Source: Nemopilema nomurai (lineage: Eukaryota; Cnidaria; Scyphozoa; Rhizostomeae; Rhizostomatidae). Taken from it: 64,000 nucleotides of DNA. The notes below the pieces were generated by a model that made no database searches, was not told where the DNA came from, and saw only the letters and a list, made by a program, of their open reading frames with translations. Position 1 is the first letter of the stretch. Every line of letters begins with the position of its first letter. The stretch is from NCBI GenBank assembly GCA_003864495.1, contig ML133389.1, positions 2,491,848 through 2,555,847 of the forward strand, written 5' to 3'. The translations under genes and the position numbers were made by a program. Positions 13,036 to 27,249 of the stretch are shown one piece after another.

Positions 13036-14689
13036 GAAGATGGGTCATTCCATGCCAAGTGGACCAGGGTCCCACATGCACCATCTCAGATATCCATAAA
13101 ACTCTGTGAAAATGTTTCTATATATAAGTTAGAAACTTCCTTAAAATTCTAGCTTGATATCTTCTACCATTCCAAAGATATGGCCCTGTAAAGTTTTTAA
13201 ATTCCACTCTGTGAGCATCAACAGGTGCTTACACAAATCGAAAATGTATCCGTTAGTGAATCCTTACAGACAAGGGCTTTTGACATTCGCTCAAACAGTG
13301 AAACTACTGTTTCCCACTTCTTGAATTGATGATTAATAAACATTTCGTAAAATAAATCGTCAGTCACATATGGTACCTAATAATAGAGTTGGCTTCCAGA
13401 ATGGGGTTAGCTCGTTCTTAGGGCATCGCAGAGTCAAAACAAAAAGAAATTTGAAACTGCTATATAGTAATTATGATCAATTATATACAATTTTAAATAA
13501 TTATATATAATTATACACAACAATGAAAATAGTGAATAATTGTAAACAGCAAATTTTAAAAGCAGTGAAAGAATATAGAGGTATTCACAGTTGAAGGATT
13601 CAGATCCAACCGACCAAATTTAGGTTGAATTTTCATAACAACTTGAGATAAATACAAAAAAGACTAAAAGTTACAGTATTGAGCAAAAACTTTCATGCTT
13701 TGTAGCTTTTTCAATTTCCCCACCTTCAGAAACTTTTCTGACAATCTCCACTATCTGTAAAAAATGAAGAAGAAATAAATTCCAAACTTGATATAAAAAG
13801 GAAGCAAAATTTCATGTAAAAGCAATTCAAGGTAATTTAATATTTATATGTTAAGTGCAAAGTAAATTCCAAATAACACTCTAGCTAATAATTAGAGATT
13901 CTTTGCAATTCTTTGCACAATCCAACTGCTTACAACTTTTACGTCCTAAAAATAAATTGCAGCTGACATTTTTGAAAAATTTTTATTCCTACTTCTTGGA
14001 AAACCAGATTTCTCAGAAAAACTTTAGTTCTTGGAAAAACCATAAAAATGAGCAATTGCTCTCAAGAAAAATGAAACCACTATACCTCAGAAGCATTCGG
14101 AAAACCTCCTAGCTTCAACTTTGAAAAAATGAGTTCCCCATTCAAAGTGACTTCAAAGGAAGCTATGAAAAAAAAACAATTTTTGAGCTGGAGTTTTTGA
14201 ATTCAAGACAGTGCAAATTACCAACACCTCTCTCCAATTTCCCATGCATCAATTTAACTGTTGTATGGGGGCCTTTTATCCTTTCCCTCAAACGAGGGAA
14301 TCCAGTGTCTTCGAGAAAAATGAAAGGCACTACGGAATGGTTAAAAAATCACTTGAATGTATGATTTGTCTGATTGGTCAAAAAATCAACCAATAATATC
14401 ATTTGAATTCTGGTTGTAATGAATAAGATCAAAAAATGTGCTTCAGTAGAGTAATGTCTAATAAAATATACCTTGGCAGATCCTACAACTATGTACATGT
14501 TGCATTTTTAGATTATAAAAGTGTAAGGCCTCTTAATTATAACTTGACTCAATTTGAATCTCCCTACACTGGTTACTCTCATTATTTCATGACAATTGAG
14601 CAAATGAGAAAAAGTGGGATCCACCATTCCCACTTGTTGATGTTGAGTCTCTGCAAAACTGCACTATTGGGATAAACAGTTTTGAGTCC

Positions 14690-14850
14690 ATTTGATGAAA
14701 AATAATTTTTTTCGATTTTCTTTATGAAAATTGATTTTTTCAATTTTTTCGATGAAAAATAATTTTTTCGATTTTTTCATAAAAAATGATTTTTTTCGAT
14801 TTTTTATGAAAAATAATTTTTTTCGATTTTCTTTGCTTAGCCATTTTCTT
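14690..14850. repeat. degenerate 'gaaaaataattttttcgatttt' repeat
   Basis: Five to seven imperfect copies of a roughly 24-bp unit that is close to an inverted repeat of A and T runs around 'tcga'. Open frames on both strands (Phe/Ile or Lys/Asn-rich) reflect the composition. Confidence 0.75.
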
Positions 14851-15174
14851 TGCTTAGCCATTCACATAAACCACCATTGGGTCATAAGATTTCTATCACA
14901 AAATTATGAAAGGAGGTACAACAATGTGTTCCATCTCTCATCATCTATTTTTTCATCCTTTTCTCCATGCAAATATAAGGATGATATTTGTTTCCTTTCT
15001 GAGGATACCTTTGGATATTGACCCTTCTGTTAGGACTGTTAGATCATACAAGGGAATCAAGAGTTTAAAGATTTCTAAATGAGAAAGAAATCCAGATTTT
15101 TAATCACACAACCTTTCAATGTCAACGGTCAATTTGTCACATGAAATATTCTCATCTAAGCTTACCATAATAAT

Positions 15175-15425
15175 TATTAGCCCCTGCCAAATAACCACCC
15201 CCTATTTGAATAAGCGCGCCCCCAAAGCAATTGTTTTACCGATGATTATGTTATAATCTTCTTTAGAAAAAGAATGGAGAACACTAGAAATAATTTTCTC
15301 CCTTATATGGTATGAACAAAAATTAATAAGCACCCTGCTGAATTAACCGCCAGTGCTGAATAAGCGCCCCCAGTAAAATTTATTTTAAATAAGGCCCCGC
15401 CGCTAATCTCATCATTTACGGTACA
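15175..15425. mobile_element. degenerate 'aataagcgccccc' repeat element
   Basis: C-rich runs in the pattern 'aataagcgcccccc' at both sides of an AT core, ending 'atttacggtaca'. This resembles the 'taccgtaaatcc' MITE family found at five other places but is much more divergent. Confidence 0.4.
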
Positions 15426-16554
15426 CACTGAGAATGCACTCATATAAATAAATGGGAAGAAAGTTTTATTACAAATGAGAGAGCATTGAAAAAAGATAAG
15501 GGTAGCTTCCATAACAACTCTGATATACATACTCAGTCTTCCCCTTCGTTCATCCACATCTGCGCCTGGGACAGCTTTTCTTATCTGAGATGCCAAGTCC
15601 CGGGACCGTGGGGCATAGCCTCACGAGCCACTGAAAAATTGGAATAAACTAGTAATGAGCAAGGACCAGAGAGAAAAGATACCTGGAAGATTTAGTTCAA
15701 TCAAATGAAGAACTCGCCTCTCAAGAGTAGAAATATTGCCTCTACTTAAATGGTTTTGTCCCTTAAAAAACAGCAAAGAAACTTGCAATAACAAAATTTG
15801 TTGGTGTGTTCCAATTTGGCAACAGAGAGCAAATGTAATATCTAGAACTTGACAAGAGTTTCTTGATGTTTTGGTGCATATGAACAAAATTAGAAATGTT
15901 TGATGGAGAAAGGGCCTTTGATTCGGTGCCTATACCTCACACGATTTCACAATTAGAAGTATTAAGAGCCTTTTCAGAATAAATATGGCAACAGCTTAAA
16001 ACCTTACAAGTGCATGTTTTTTTATTATAAGAAACCTGTTTATAAGAATTTGAAGTTTGAGAAAATTTTGAGAATTTGAGAAAATTTGAAAACTAAATCA
16101 TTATTTTTTAAGAAACTCCAAAAAAATAAGATGACTTTCTGAGCCGGAAAATAATACGTACCGGGTGTCTCGGTAATAATACGAAAATAATAAAACAATT
16201 TAAGCACACTGTACCGGGTTTCTCGATAAAAAGTACCCCTGTTTCCATAAGAATAATGAATAAGAGATACGATATCAAATCTTACTGTTGTTTTATAAAC
16301 TTTAATACAATTAATATGCAAGGGAAGGTGAAAACTTTGATGTTAAATTTAAGAAACTTTTAGTACTAGAAACTAGTGGATTATTAAGAAATTTCTAGTA
16401 CTAGGACCCAAGCTAGGTTTCCTGTAAAAGAGAAAACATGTAATTGTTTAAAGAACACCACTCCATTAGTGTTTAGCTCCAGGGCATAGCAAGTGGAAAG
16501 GCAGTGAAGATAGAAACTATTATTCCTACCACGTATGAAAAATATTTGAGGATG

Positions 16555-16903
16555 TACCGTAAATCCTTGAATTGGCCCCCCCCCCCTTTAATAAGCCCCC
16601 ACACTGGAACTACAAATATTCAATAAGCCCCCCCTCGATTTTTTTGATTTTCAACTCCTGAGGTTGCCTTTGGCATTTTAGTGAATTACCACAAAAACTT
16701 ATAATTGGTTAGTAACTTAATCAAATGTTACTTCATACTTAGATCATTTTTTATATTATGAAAAGAAAGAAATTTAAAAAACTATCTTTTCATGTGGCAT
16801 GTTTCAGGTAATTTTATAAGCCCCCCCACCCCCGAATAAGCCCCCATCCAAAAATATAAAAAATAAATAAGCCTCCAGTGGGCTAATTCGAGGATTTACG
16901 ATA
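16555..16903 (+). mobile_element. 'TACCGTAAATCC' MITE, copy A
   Basis: The 5' end is taccgtaaatccttgaatt, and the 3' end is its inverse (aattcgaggatttacgata), giving terminal inverted repeats of about 20 bp. Inside are poly-C/'aataagccccc' blocks around a conserved core (ggttgcctttggcatttta). The element is about 350 bp with no coding capacity. Confidence 0.85.
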
Positions 16904-18016
16904 GACCTGTTCAGCAAAATAAATGTTAGATGCGACCAACGAGGGACAAAGTCCAACTTTAATTTACTTCCAAAATATAGGGTTTAGCTTTAATTGCAAT
17001 AAATAAATAAAATTAATTTTGCGATTGACCTTCCTGTATTAAAAAGAATAAAGAAAACAAAAAGACATGATATTTTCAGTTTTGAGCTGTGACCATTTGT
17101 GACCTATATCGTTTAATAATTGGCGAAGCTTAAAAAATCTCCTAAAATAATCTTAGAACAGATTGGCCTATGCCCGGGAAGTTTGTACAGAGCCAGATGT
17201 TCAAACATCAGCATAATGATATGCAAAAAGGTTTCTAGAGATGATTTCAACAAAGGAAAGTAAATGTGGTTCTTAAAAGAGGGATGCTTAATTTTTCTGT
17301 GCTCTTCGTTAACTCCGGCATTGAATGGATCAACAACGACATGGGTAGGCCAACACATATTATCTAGATATGATGAAATAGAAAGAGCAAATGAAGTTAT
17401 GCAAATAAATAAAATTATCAACTCATTTACCAGTATTCTATGTCAACTTTAATGTCGGTAGCCATTGCTGTAGTTTAAAGTCTTGCAAACAGCTTTGAAA
17501 CTTTGAAAAACGTCTTTTAGGGTGCTGAATGTTGTGAAAATTTCCCAGCCTACTGTCGAGCCACCTTTATAAACTTGAGCACCTCTAGGCATCCCCCTGG
17601 ACTTTTGATTCCAGAATCTGATCTTCAGTATAGAAGCCGAACAGTTTGGGGGGGTGACATGGAATGATCGAATTCGTCATTCATCATTCAATTTTTGATG
17701 AATCATTGTTGTTCTTAAATATGCGACATAAAATAGAAATTAATTTTTGTTGTCAAAACGACACCGCAGTCAGAAGGTATCAGAAAATGCCGGTACAAAG
17801 CAAATGGTTTCCGTGATTTTTGCTATATTAGGCTGCTATAAATGTTTCACCAATACATTTTCAAAGATACATTTTCACCAATACATTTTCTATACATTGT
17901 TAAACTACTAGTGCAGAAATAAAGCAGAATTTTGCAAATTGTGATACAAGCACCAAAATTTCAGAACACACCAATGATACCTTGCCCCTTAGGCGGTCAC
18001 AGAAACATCGGACAAA

Positions 18017-21000
18017 GAAAGTTGAAATTCAAAATATAGAGACAGTTTGATACTCTTGTCAATATGCGATATAGATCCGATTCATGTCTTTCTTCTTAGT
18101 TCTATTTTTTATTATGGGGTACTTTGATCCAGTCCCCTAGCTGGACCCATGGTCACAAAAAAACCGCACCATAGAAAGTTGAGATTCACAATATAAAGAC
18201 AGTTTGATACTCTTGACATAATGCGAGATAAACCCAAATCACGTCTTTCTCCTTAGTTCTATTCTTTATTATGGGTACTCTGATCCAGTCCCCTAACTGG
18301 ACCCATGGGCACTGAAACACCAGACCATAGAAAGTTGAGATTCACAATATAAAGACAGTTTGATACTCTTGACATAATGCGATATAAACCCAAATCATGT
18401 CTTTCTCCTTAGTTCTATTTTTTATTATGGGGTACTCTGATCCAGTCCCCTAACTGGACCCATGGTCACTGAAACACCGCACCATAGAAAGTTGAGATTC
18501 ACAATATAAAGACAGTTTGATACTCTTGACATAATGCGATATAAACCCAAATCATGTCTTTCTCCTTACTTCTATTTTTTATTATGGGGTACTCTGATCC
18601 AGTCCCCTAGCTGGACCCATGGTCACTGAAACACCGCATCATAGAAAGTTGAGATTCACAATATAAAGACAGTTTGATACTCTTGACATAATGCGATATA
18701 AACCCAACTCATGTCTTTCTCCTTACTTCTATTTTTTATTATGGGGTACTCTGATCTAGTCCCCTAGCTGGACCCATGGTCACTGAAACACACCATAGAA
18801 AGTTGAGATTCACAATATAAAGACAGTTTGATACTCTTGACATAATGCGATATAAACCCAATCATGTCTTTCTCCTCTTCTATTTTTTATTATGGGTACT
18901 CTGATCCAGTCCCCTAACTGGACCCATGGTCACTGAAACACCGACCATAGAAAGTTGAGATTCACAATATAAAGACAGTTTGATACTCTTGACATAATGC
19001 GATATAAACCCAATCATGCTTTCTCCTTAGTTCTATTTTTTATTATGGGTACTCTGATCCAGTCCCCTAGCTGGACCCATGGTCACTGAAACACCGCACA
19101 TAGAAAGTTGAGATTCACAATATAAAGACAGTTTGATACTCTTGACATAATGCGATATAAACCCAAATCATGTCTTTCTCCTTAGTTCTATTTTTTATTA
19201 TGGGGTACTCTGATCCAGTCCCCTAGCTGGACCCATGGTCACTGAAACACCGCATCATAGAAAGTTGAGATTCACAATATAAAGACAGTTTGATACTCTT
19301 GACATAATGCGATATAAACCCAATCATGTCTTTCTCCTTACTTCTATTTTTTATTATGGGTACTCTGATCCAGTCCCCTAACTGGACCCATGGTCACTGA
19401 AACACCGCATCATAGAAAGTTGAGATTCACAATATAAAGACAGTTTGATACTCTTGACATAATGCGATATAAACCCAATCATGTCTTTCTCCTTAGTTCT
19501 ATTTTTTATTATGGGGTACTCTGATCCAGTCCCCTAGCTGGACCCATGGTCACTGAAACACCGATCATAGAAAGTTGAGATTCACAATATAAAGACAGTT
19601 TGATACTCTTGACATAATGCGATATAAACCCAATTCATGTCTTTCTCCTTACTTCTATTTTTTATTATAGGGTACTCTGATCCAGTCCCCTAACTGGACC
19701 CATGGTCACTGAAACACCGACATAGAAAGTTGAGATTCACAATATAAAGACAGTTTGATACTCTTGACATAATGCGATATAAACCCAATCCATGTCTTTC
19801 TCCTTAGTTCTATTTTTTATTATAGGGTACTCTGATCCAGTCCTCTAACTGGACCCATGGTCACTGAAACACCGTATCATAGAAAGTTGAGATTCACAAT
19901 ATAAAGACAGTTTGATACTCTTGACATAATGCGATATAAACCCAATCATGTCTTTCTCCTTACTTCTATTTTTTATTATAGAGTACTCTGATCCAGTCCC
20001 CTAGCTGGACCCATGGTCACTGAAACACCAGACCATAGAAAGTTGAGATTCACAATATAAAGACAGTTTGATACTCTTGACATAATGCGATATAAACCCA
20101 ATTCATGTCTTTCTCCTTACTTCTATTTTTTATTATAGGGTACTCTGATCCAGTCCCATAACTGGACCCATGGTCACTGAAACTCCAGACCATAGAAAGT
20201 TGAAATTCACAATATAAAGACAGTTTGATACTCTTGACATAATGCGATATAAACCCAATCCATGTCTTTCTCCTTAGTTCTATTTTTTATTATGGGATAC
20301 TCTGATCCAGTCCCCTAGCTGGACCCATGGTCACTGAAACACCGCACCATAGAAAGTTGAGATTCACAATATAAAGACAGTTTGATACTCTTGACATAAT
20401 GCGATATAAACCCAATCATGTCTTTCTCCTTAGTTCTATTTTTTATTATGGGGTACTCTGATCCAGTCCCCTCGCTGGACCCATGGTCACTGAAACACCG
20501 CACCATAGAAAGTTGAGATTCACAATATAAAGACAGTTTGATACTCTTGACATAATGCGATATAAACCCAACTCATGTCTTTCTCCTTAGTTCTATTTTT
20601 TATTATGGGGTACTCTGATCCAGTCCCCTCTGGACCCATGGTCACTGAAACACCGTATCATATAAAGTTGAGATTCACAATATAAAGACAGTTTGATACT
20701 CTTCATATAATGCGATATAAACCCAAATCATGTCTTTCTCCTTAGTTCTATTTTTTATTATAGGGTACTCTGATCCAGTCCCCTAGCTGGACCCATGGTC
20801 ACGGAAACACCGCACCATAGAAAGTTGAGATTCACAATATAAAGACAGTTTGATACTCTTGACATAATGCGATATAAACCCAATCCATGTCTTTCTCCTT
20901 AGTTCTATTTTTTATTATGGGGTACTCTGATCCAGTCCCCTAGCTGGACCCATGTCACTGAAACACCGCACATAGAAAGTTGAGATTCACAATATAAAGA

Positions 21001-24000
21001 CAGTTTGATACTCTTGACATAATGCGATATAAACCCAATCATGTCTTTCTCCTTAGTTCTATTTTTTATTATGGGTACTCTGATCCAGTCCCCTAGCTGG
21101 ACCCATGGTCACTGAAACACCGTATCATAGAAAGTTGAGATTCACAATATAAAGACAGTTTGATACTCTTGACATAATGCGATATAAACCCAATTCATGT
21201 CTTTCTCCTTACTTCTATTTTTTATTATGGGGTACTCTGATCCAGTCCCCTAACTGGACCCATGGTCACTGAAACACCGCATCATAGAAAGTTGAGATTC
21301 ACAATATAAAGACAGTTTGATACTCTTGACATAATGCGATATAAACCCAATCATGTCTTTCTCCTTACTTCTATTTTTTATTATGGGGTACTCTGATCCA
21401 GTCCCCTAGCTGGACCCATGGTCACTGAAACACCGTATCATAGAAAGTTGAAATTCACAATATAAAGACAGTTTGATACTCTTGACATAATGCGATATAA
21501 ACCCAATCATGTCTTTCTCCTTACTTCTATTTTTTATTATAGGGTACTCTGATCCAGTCCCTAACTGGACCCATGGTCACTGAAACACCGACCATAGAAA
21601 GTTGAGATTCACAATATAAGACAGTTTGATACTCTTGACATAATGCGATATAAACCCAATCATGTCTTTCTCCTTACTTCTATTTTTTATTATAGGGTAC
21701 TCTGATCCAGTCCCTAACTGGACCCATGGTCACTGAAACACCGACCATAGAAAGTTGAGATTCACAATATAAAGACAGTTTGATACTCTTGACATAATGC
21801 GATATAAACCCAATCATGTCTTTCTCCTTAGTTCTATTTTTTATTATGGGGTACTCTGATCCAGTCCCCTAGCTGGACCCATGGTCACTGAAACACCGCA
21901 CCATAGAAAGTTGAGATTCACAATATAAAGACAGTTTGATACTCTTGACATAATGCGATATAAACCCAATCATGTCTTTCTCCTTAGTTCTATTTTTTAT
22001 TATGGGTACTCTGATCCAGTCCCCTAACTGGACCCATGGTCACTGAAACACCAGACATAGAAAGTTGAATTCACAATATAGACAGTTTGATACTCTTGAC
22101 ATAATGCGATATAAACCCAATCATGTCTTTCTCCTTACTTCTATTTTTTATTATGGGGTACTCTGATCCAGTCCCCTAACTGGACCCATGGTCACTGAAA
22201 CACCGACCATAGAAAGTTGAATTCACAATATAAGACAGTTTGGTACTCTTGACATAATGCGATATAAACCCAATCATGTCTTTCTCCTTACTTCTATTTT
22301 TTATTATGGGGTACTCTGATCCAGTCCCCTAACTGGACCCATGGTCACTGAAACACCGACCATAGAAAGTTGAGATTCACAATATAAAGACAGTTTGATA
22401 CTCTTGACATAATGCGATATAAACCCAATCATGTCTTTCTCCTTACTTCTATTTTTTATTATAGGGTACTCTGATCCAGTCCCCTAACTGGACCCATGGT
22501 CACTGAAACACCGCATCATAGAAAGTTGAGATTCACAATATAAAGACAGTTTGATACTCTTGACATAATGCGATATAAACCCAATCATGTCTTTCTCCTT
22601 ACTTCTATTTTTTATATGGGTACTCTGATCCAGTCCCCTAACTGGACCCATGGTCACTGAAACACCGACCATAGAAAGTTGAGATTCACAATATAAGACA
22701 GTTTGATACTCTTGACATAATGCGATATAAACCCAATCATGTCTTTCTCCTTACTTCTATTTTTTATTATAGGGTACTTGATCCAGTCCCCTAACTGGAC
22801 CCATGGTCACTGAAACACCGATCATAGAAAGTTGAGATTCACAATATAAAGACAGTTTGATACTCTTGACATAATGCGATATAAACCCAATCATGTCTTT
22901 CTCCTTACTTCTATTTTTTATTATGGGGTACTCTGATCCAGTCCCCTAACTGGACCCATGGGCACTGAAACACCAGACCATATAAAGTTGAGATTCACAA
23001 TATAAAGACAGTTTGATACTCTTGACATAATGCGATATAAACCCAAATCATGTCTTTCTCCTTACTTCTATTTTTTATTATGGGGTACTCTGATCCAGTC
23101 CCCTAACTGGACCCATGGTCACTGAAACACCGACCATAGAAAGTTGAATTCACAATATAAGACAGTTTGATACTCTTGACATAATGCGATATAAACCCAA
23201 TCATGTCTTTCTCCTTACTTCTATTTTTTATTATAGGGTACTCTGATCCAGTCCCCTAACTGGACCCATGGTCACTGAAACACCAGACCATAGAAAGTTG
23301 AGATTCACAATATAAGACAGTTTGATACTCTTGACATAATGCGATATAAACCCAATCATGTCTTTCTCCTTACTTCTATTTTTTATTATAGGGTACTCTG
23401 ATCCAGTCCCCTAACTGGACCCATGGTCACTGAAACACCAGACATAGAAAGTTGAATTCACAATATAAAGACAGTTTGATACTCTTGACATAATGCGATA
23501 TAAACCAAATCATGTCTTTCTCCTTACTTCTATTTTTTTTATAGGGTACTCTGATCCAGTCCCCTAACTGGACCCATGGTCACTGAAACACCGACCATAG
23601 AAAGTTGAGATTCACAATATAAAGACAGTTTGATACTCTTGACATAATGCGATATAAACCCAATCCATGTCTTTCTCCTTACTTCTATTTTTTATTATAG
23701 GGTACTCTGATCCAGTCCCCTAACTGGACCCATGGTCACTGAAACACCGTATCATAGAAAGTTGAGATTCACAATATAAAGACAGTTTGATACTCTTGAC
23801 ATAATGCGATATAAACCCAATCCATGTCTTTCTCCTTACTTCTATTTTTTATTATAGGGTACTCTGATCCAGTCCCCTAACTGGACCCATGGTCACTGAA
23901 ACACCGACCATAGAAAGTTGAAATTCACAATATAGAGACAGTTTGATACTCTTGACATAATGCGATATAAACCCAATTCATGTCTTTCTCCTTACTTCTA

Positions 24001-24485
24001 TTTTTTATTATGGGGTACTCTGATCCAGTCCCCTAACTGGACCTATGGTCACTGAAACACCAGACCATAGAAAGTTGAAATTCACAATATAAAGACAGTT
24101 TGATACTCTTGACATAATGCGATATAAACCCAATCATGTCTTTCTCCTTACTTCTATTTTTTATTATAGGGTACTCTGATCCAGTCCCATAACTGGACCC
24201 ATGGTCACTGAAACACCAGACCATAGAAAGTTGAAATTCACAATATAGAGACAGTTTGATACTCTTGACATAATGCGATATAAACCAATTCATGTCTTTC
24301 TCCTTACTTCTATTTTTTGTATAGGGTACTCTGATCCAGTCCCATAACTGGACCCATGGTCACTGAAACACCAGACCATAGAAAGTTGAGATTCACAATA
24401 TAACGACAGTTTGATACTCTTGACAATATGCGATATAAACCCAACTCATGTCTTTCCCCTCAGTTCCATTTTTAGCCTGTGGTAC
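18017..24485. repeat. 157-bp satellite, array 2 (about 41 copies)
   Basis: The same unit as array 1, but a distinct subfamily. Most copies read CCCATGGTCACTG instead of CCCATGGGCACTG, many have 'ctagctgg' for 'ctaactgg', and many have 'ccgaccatag' or 'ccagaccatag' for 'ccgcatcatag'. Several units have lost one to four bases. The terminal units are the most divergent, and both ends carry 'caatatgcg' where interior units have 'cataatgcg'. This is as expected if homogenisation works mainly inside the array. Confidence 0.97.
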
Positions 24486-25980
24486 TCTGATCCCAATCGA
24501 TTACAAACTTAAGTTTTTTCTGAAATGTTAGGGCTTGTATCACAATTTGCCCAACTCACCCCCCTCACTATATACATTCTTACCCCTAAATCACAATGAA
24601 AGCTTCTTTGATTCTTATAAGGAATCTGCCAACAGCACCAACTTGTCAAAACCTTTAATCATTCTGAGCACTCCTCGATTAGCTACTTTTTACACTCCTA
24701 CAAAAAGTCCCCTACAGACAATTCCCGTAATTTGTGTTCTTAAACTGATTTTTAACTTTTAATTTTTTAATTATGCCGGTTTAATTTTCTTATATTGCTG
24801 TATTTAGTGCGGTCGTTTAATTATAATGTTATTGCATGTAGTGGAATTTCAGAATTTTATGAACTGAAGTGAAAATGAAGCTCCAGTTGCAAAAGCTACT
24901 TATACTAGGTTACCTTAGCTTAAAAAACTACTTTATGATATTGGCGAAAACACTGAGAAAGCCAAAAAGCTCGAAAAAGTTGGTCGAAAACGTCAATTCA
25001 GATAAAAATTTCAATTTCAGTTTTGTCCTGAAATTAAATTTCTAAATTTGGAAAGGCTCCTCAGAATAAATCAATTACTCGTAGGTCAAAGGTCGTGCAT
25101 GTATAATTTCTTACTTTACTCAGTTGTCAACTTCACCATTATAGTGTCACGCGTGGAGCGTGCGCACGTGCTCTGTCACTGCTTTGGTTAGTAAATCCTC
25201 TCTGATTTCAAATTACTTTTGGGCATTTAATATCCATAGAAAACTTGTTGGGTTGGTATCAAAAGCAGTTTCATCTCCGTTTAGATAATATTTCATGATT
25301 AATTTGGCAACGAGACATTGAGAGGGAACGATGGATAATCGTCCGCATTTCAAAACAGGATGTTCAAATGTTCAAAATTAGCCAGATTCATATAAAGTTG
25401 GTTGAGATATAGCAAATGAAAGATTTGAAGTTTGCTATTGAATCATTGTTATTTTGGCTCTGTTAATAAAGTTGTGAACAGAGATCAAAACACAGAGGTT
25501 TGATGGAAGGAGCCCGTACACATCTTGCCATATCTTTGCCAATTCGTAACACAAATGTCTAATTTAGCATTTCCTGATGTTCTCTCTGGTTATTGGGCTC
25601 AAAATTAAAAACTTCCTAAAATTGATTTTTGTTGCGTCATCATTTTAGAATTCTAATGTATTGTGGATTTAGCGGTAAGCACAAAGGATAAGAAGTACAG
25701 CAAATAGAGGGGTCCAAACAACTCAAATTTTTCAGAATAAACCAAGTTAAAGATACAACTTTCAATTCTGTTGCTAATTTGAATATTGATAATTATCCGT
25801 GGATAGCGAGATACAAAAACGATGACGTCAACTCGTATAGGAGAAGATGATTAGCCTTCTATACTTTAATAATATGAGCTTTGAGGAAGCTTTCGGCATG
25901 ACTCTTGCCACGAACTTGAAAATAGGGGGGGGGGGGCATGGCTAATGAATTGAGCTTGAATCAAATAGCTCGAATCTGCT
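24486..25980. other. intergenic, no recognised feature
   Basis: Single-copy AT-rich sequence with a homopolymeric G run near 25925. I see no splice-compatible conserved protein segment on either strand. Confidence 0.5.
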
Positions 25981-25981
25981 A

Positions 25982-26342
25982 TACCGTAAATCCTCGAATT
26001 AGCCCCCTGGGGGCTTATTTATTTTTGAGATTTTTGGATGGGGGCTTATTCGAGGAGGGGGCTTATAAAATTTCTTGAAACATGCCATATAAAAACATAA
26101 TTTTTGAAATTTCTCTCTTTCCATATTGTAAAAAATAACCTAAGTATAAAGTAACATTTGATCAAATTATTAACAAAAATATAAATTTTTGTGTTAATTC
26201 ACTAAAATGCCAAAGGCAACCTCAGGAGTCAAAAATCAACAAACCGAGGGGGGGCTTATTCGAGGGGGGGGGGGCTTATTGAAAACTTTTAGTTCTAGGG
26301 TAGGGGCTTATTCGAGGGGGGGGGATTCGAGGATTTACGGTA
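25982..26342 (-). mobile_element. 'TACCGTAAATCC' MITE, copy B
   Basis: Inverse orientation to copy A: the G-rich strand is on top, with 'ggggcttattcgagg' blocks and core 'atgccaaaggcaacctcagg'. Both 20-bp terminal inverted repeats are preserved (taccgtaaatcctcgaatta / attcgaggatttacggta). Confidence 0.88.
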
Positions 26343-26597
26343 TTTTATGGCTATATTGGAATTATTTTATTTGCAAAATGGTGGGGGCCCCCTCCCTCCT
26401 CGGCGTGAGCCCTGTCCTTTTCTTCCAAATACGGGAATCTGGGCCCGAACAAAGCCTTATGACTCCCCAACAGTATTCAATATATTCTTCTGTATTCGTT
26501 GTATCCCCAGTCATTCGTATCATACGTTCCGTATAGTGTGCTCACCTTTACAAGCCAACCTTATTAAGATCTCAGGCCCATAGTTTACGGATCACTG

Positions 26598-27185
26598 TCA
26601 TCAAGATCATCGAATCTCATCAAGATAATCGAATCTCATCAAGATCATCGAATCTCATCAAAATAATCGAATCTCATCAAGATCATCGAATCTCATCAAG
26701 ATCATCGAATCTCATCAAGATCATCGAATCTCATCAAGATCATCGAATCTCATCAAGATCATCGAATCTCATCAAGATCATCGAATCTCATCAAGATCAT
26801 CGAATCTCATCAAGATCATCGAATCTCATCAAGATAATCGAATCTCATCAAGATCATCGAATCTCATCAAGATCATCGAATCTCATCAAGATAATCGAAC
26901 CTCATCAAGATCATCGAATCTCATCAAGATCATCGAATCTCATCAAGATAATCGAAGCTCGTCAAGATCATCGAATCTCATCAAAATAATCGAATCTCAT
27001 CAAGATCATCGAATCTCATCAAGATCATCGAATCTCATCAAGATCATCGAATCTCATCAAGATCATCGAACCTCATCAAGATAATCGAACCTCATCAAGA
27101 TCATCGAATCTCATCAAGATCATCGAATCTCATCAAGATCATCGAATCTCATCAAGATCATCGAATCTCATCAAGATCATCGAAT
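26598..27185. repeat. 19-bp minisatellite (about 31 copies)
   Basis: Unit 'aagatcatcgaatctcatc' repeated without gaps. Variants 'ataatcg', 'aaaataatcg' and 'gaacctc' are scattered in the array. Nineteen is not a multiple of three and no long frame exists, so it is not coding. Confidence 0.97.
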
Positions 27186-27249
27186 CACTGTCTCTCTCTT
27201 TCTCCGTTCTTCACACAAACTAGCTATAAATCAAACTCAACATTTATTA

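Larger units (their letters stand above)
13037..17672. mobile_element. possible large decayed element bounded by inverted GGGTCATTCCATG-like motifs
   Basis: The motif GGGTCATTCCATGCCA near 13040 is matched in inverted form near 17650-17668 (GACATGGAATGATC), 4.6 kb away. The interior is AT-rich, with C-rich dispersed repeats at 15175-15420 and 16555-16903. Its open frames are short and unrecognised, the longest being 102 codons on the minus strand at 17113-17421. The boundaries are an inference from one short inverted pair. Confidence 0.3.

Noticed and set aside
1..24485. Bacterial-like promoter (TTGACA near TATAAA) in each satellite unit
   Set aside because: The spacing is far too short, and this is a eukaryotic genome.
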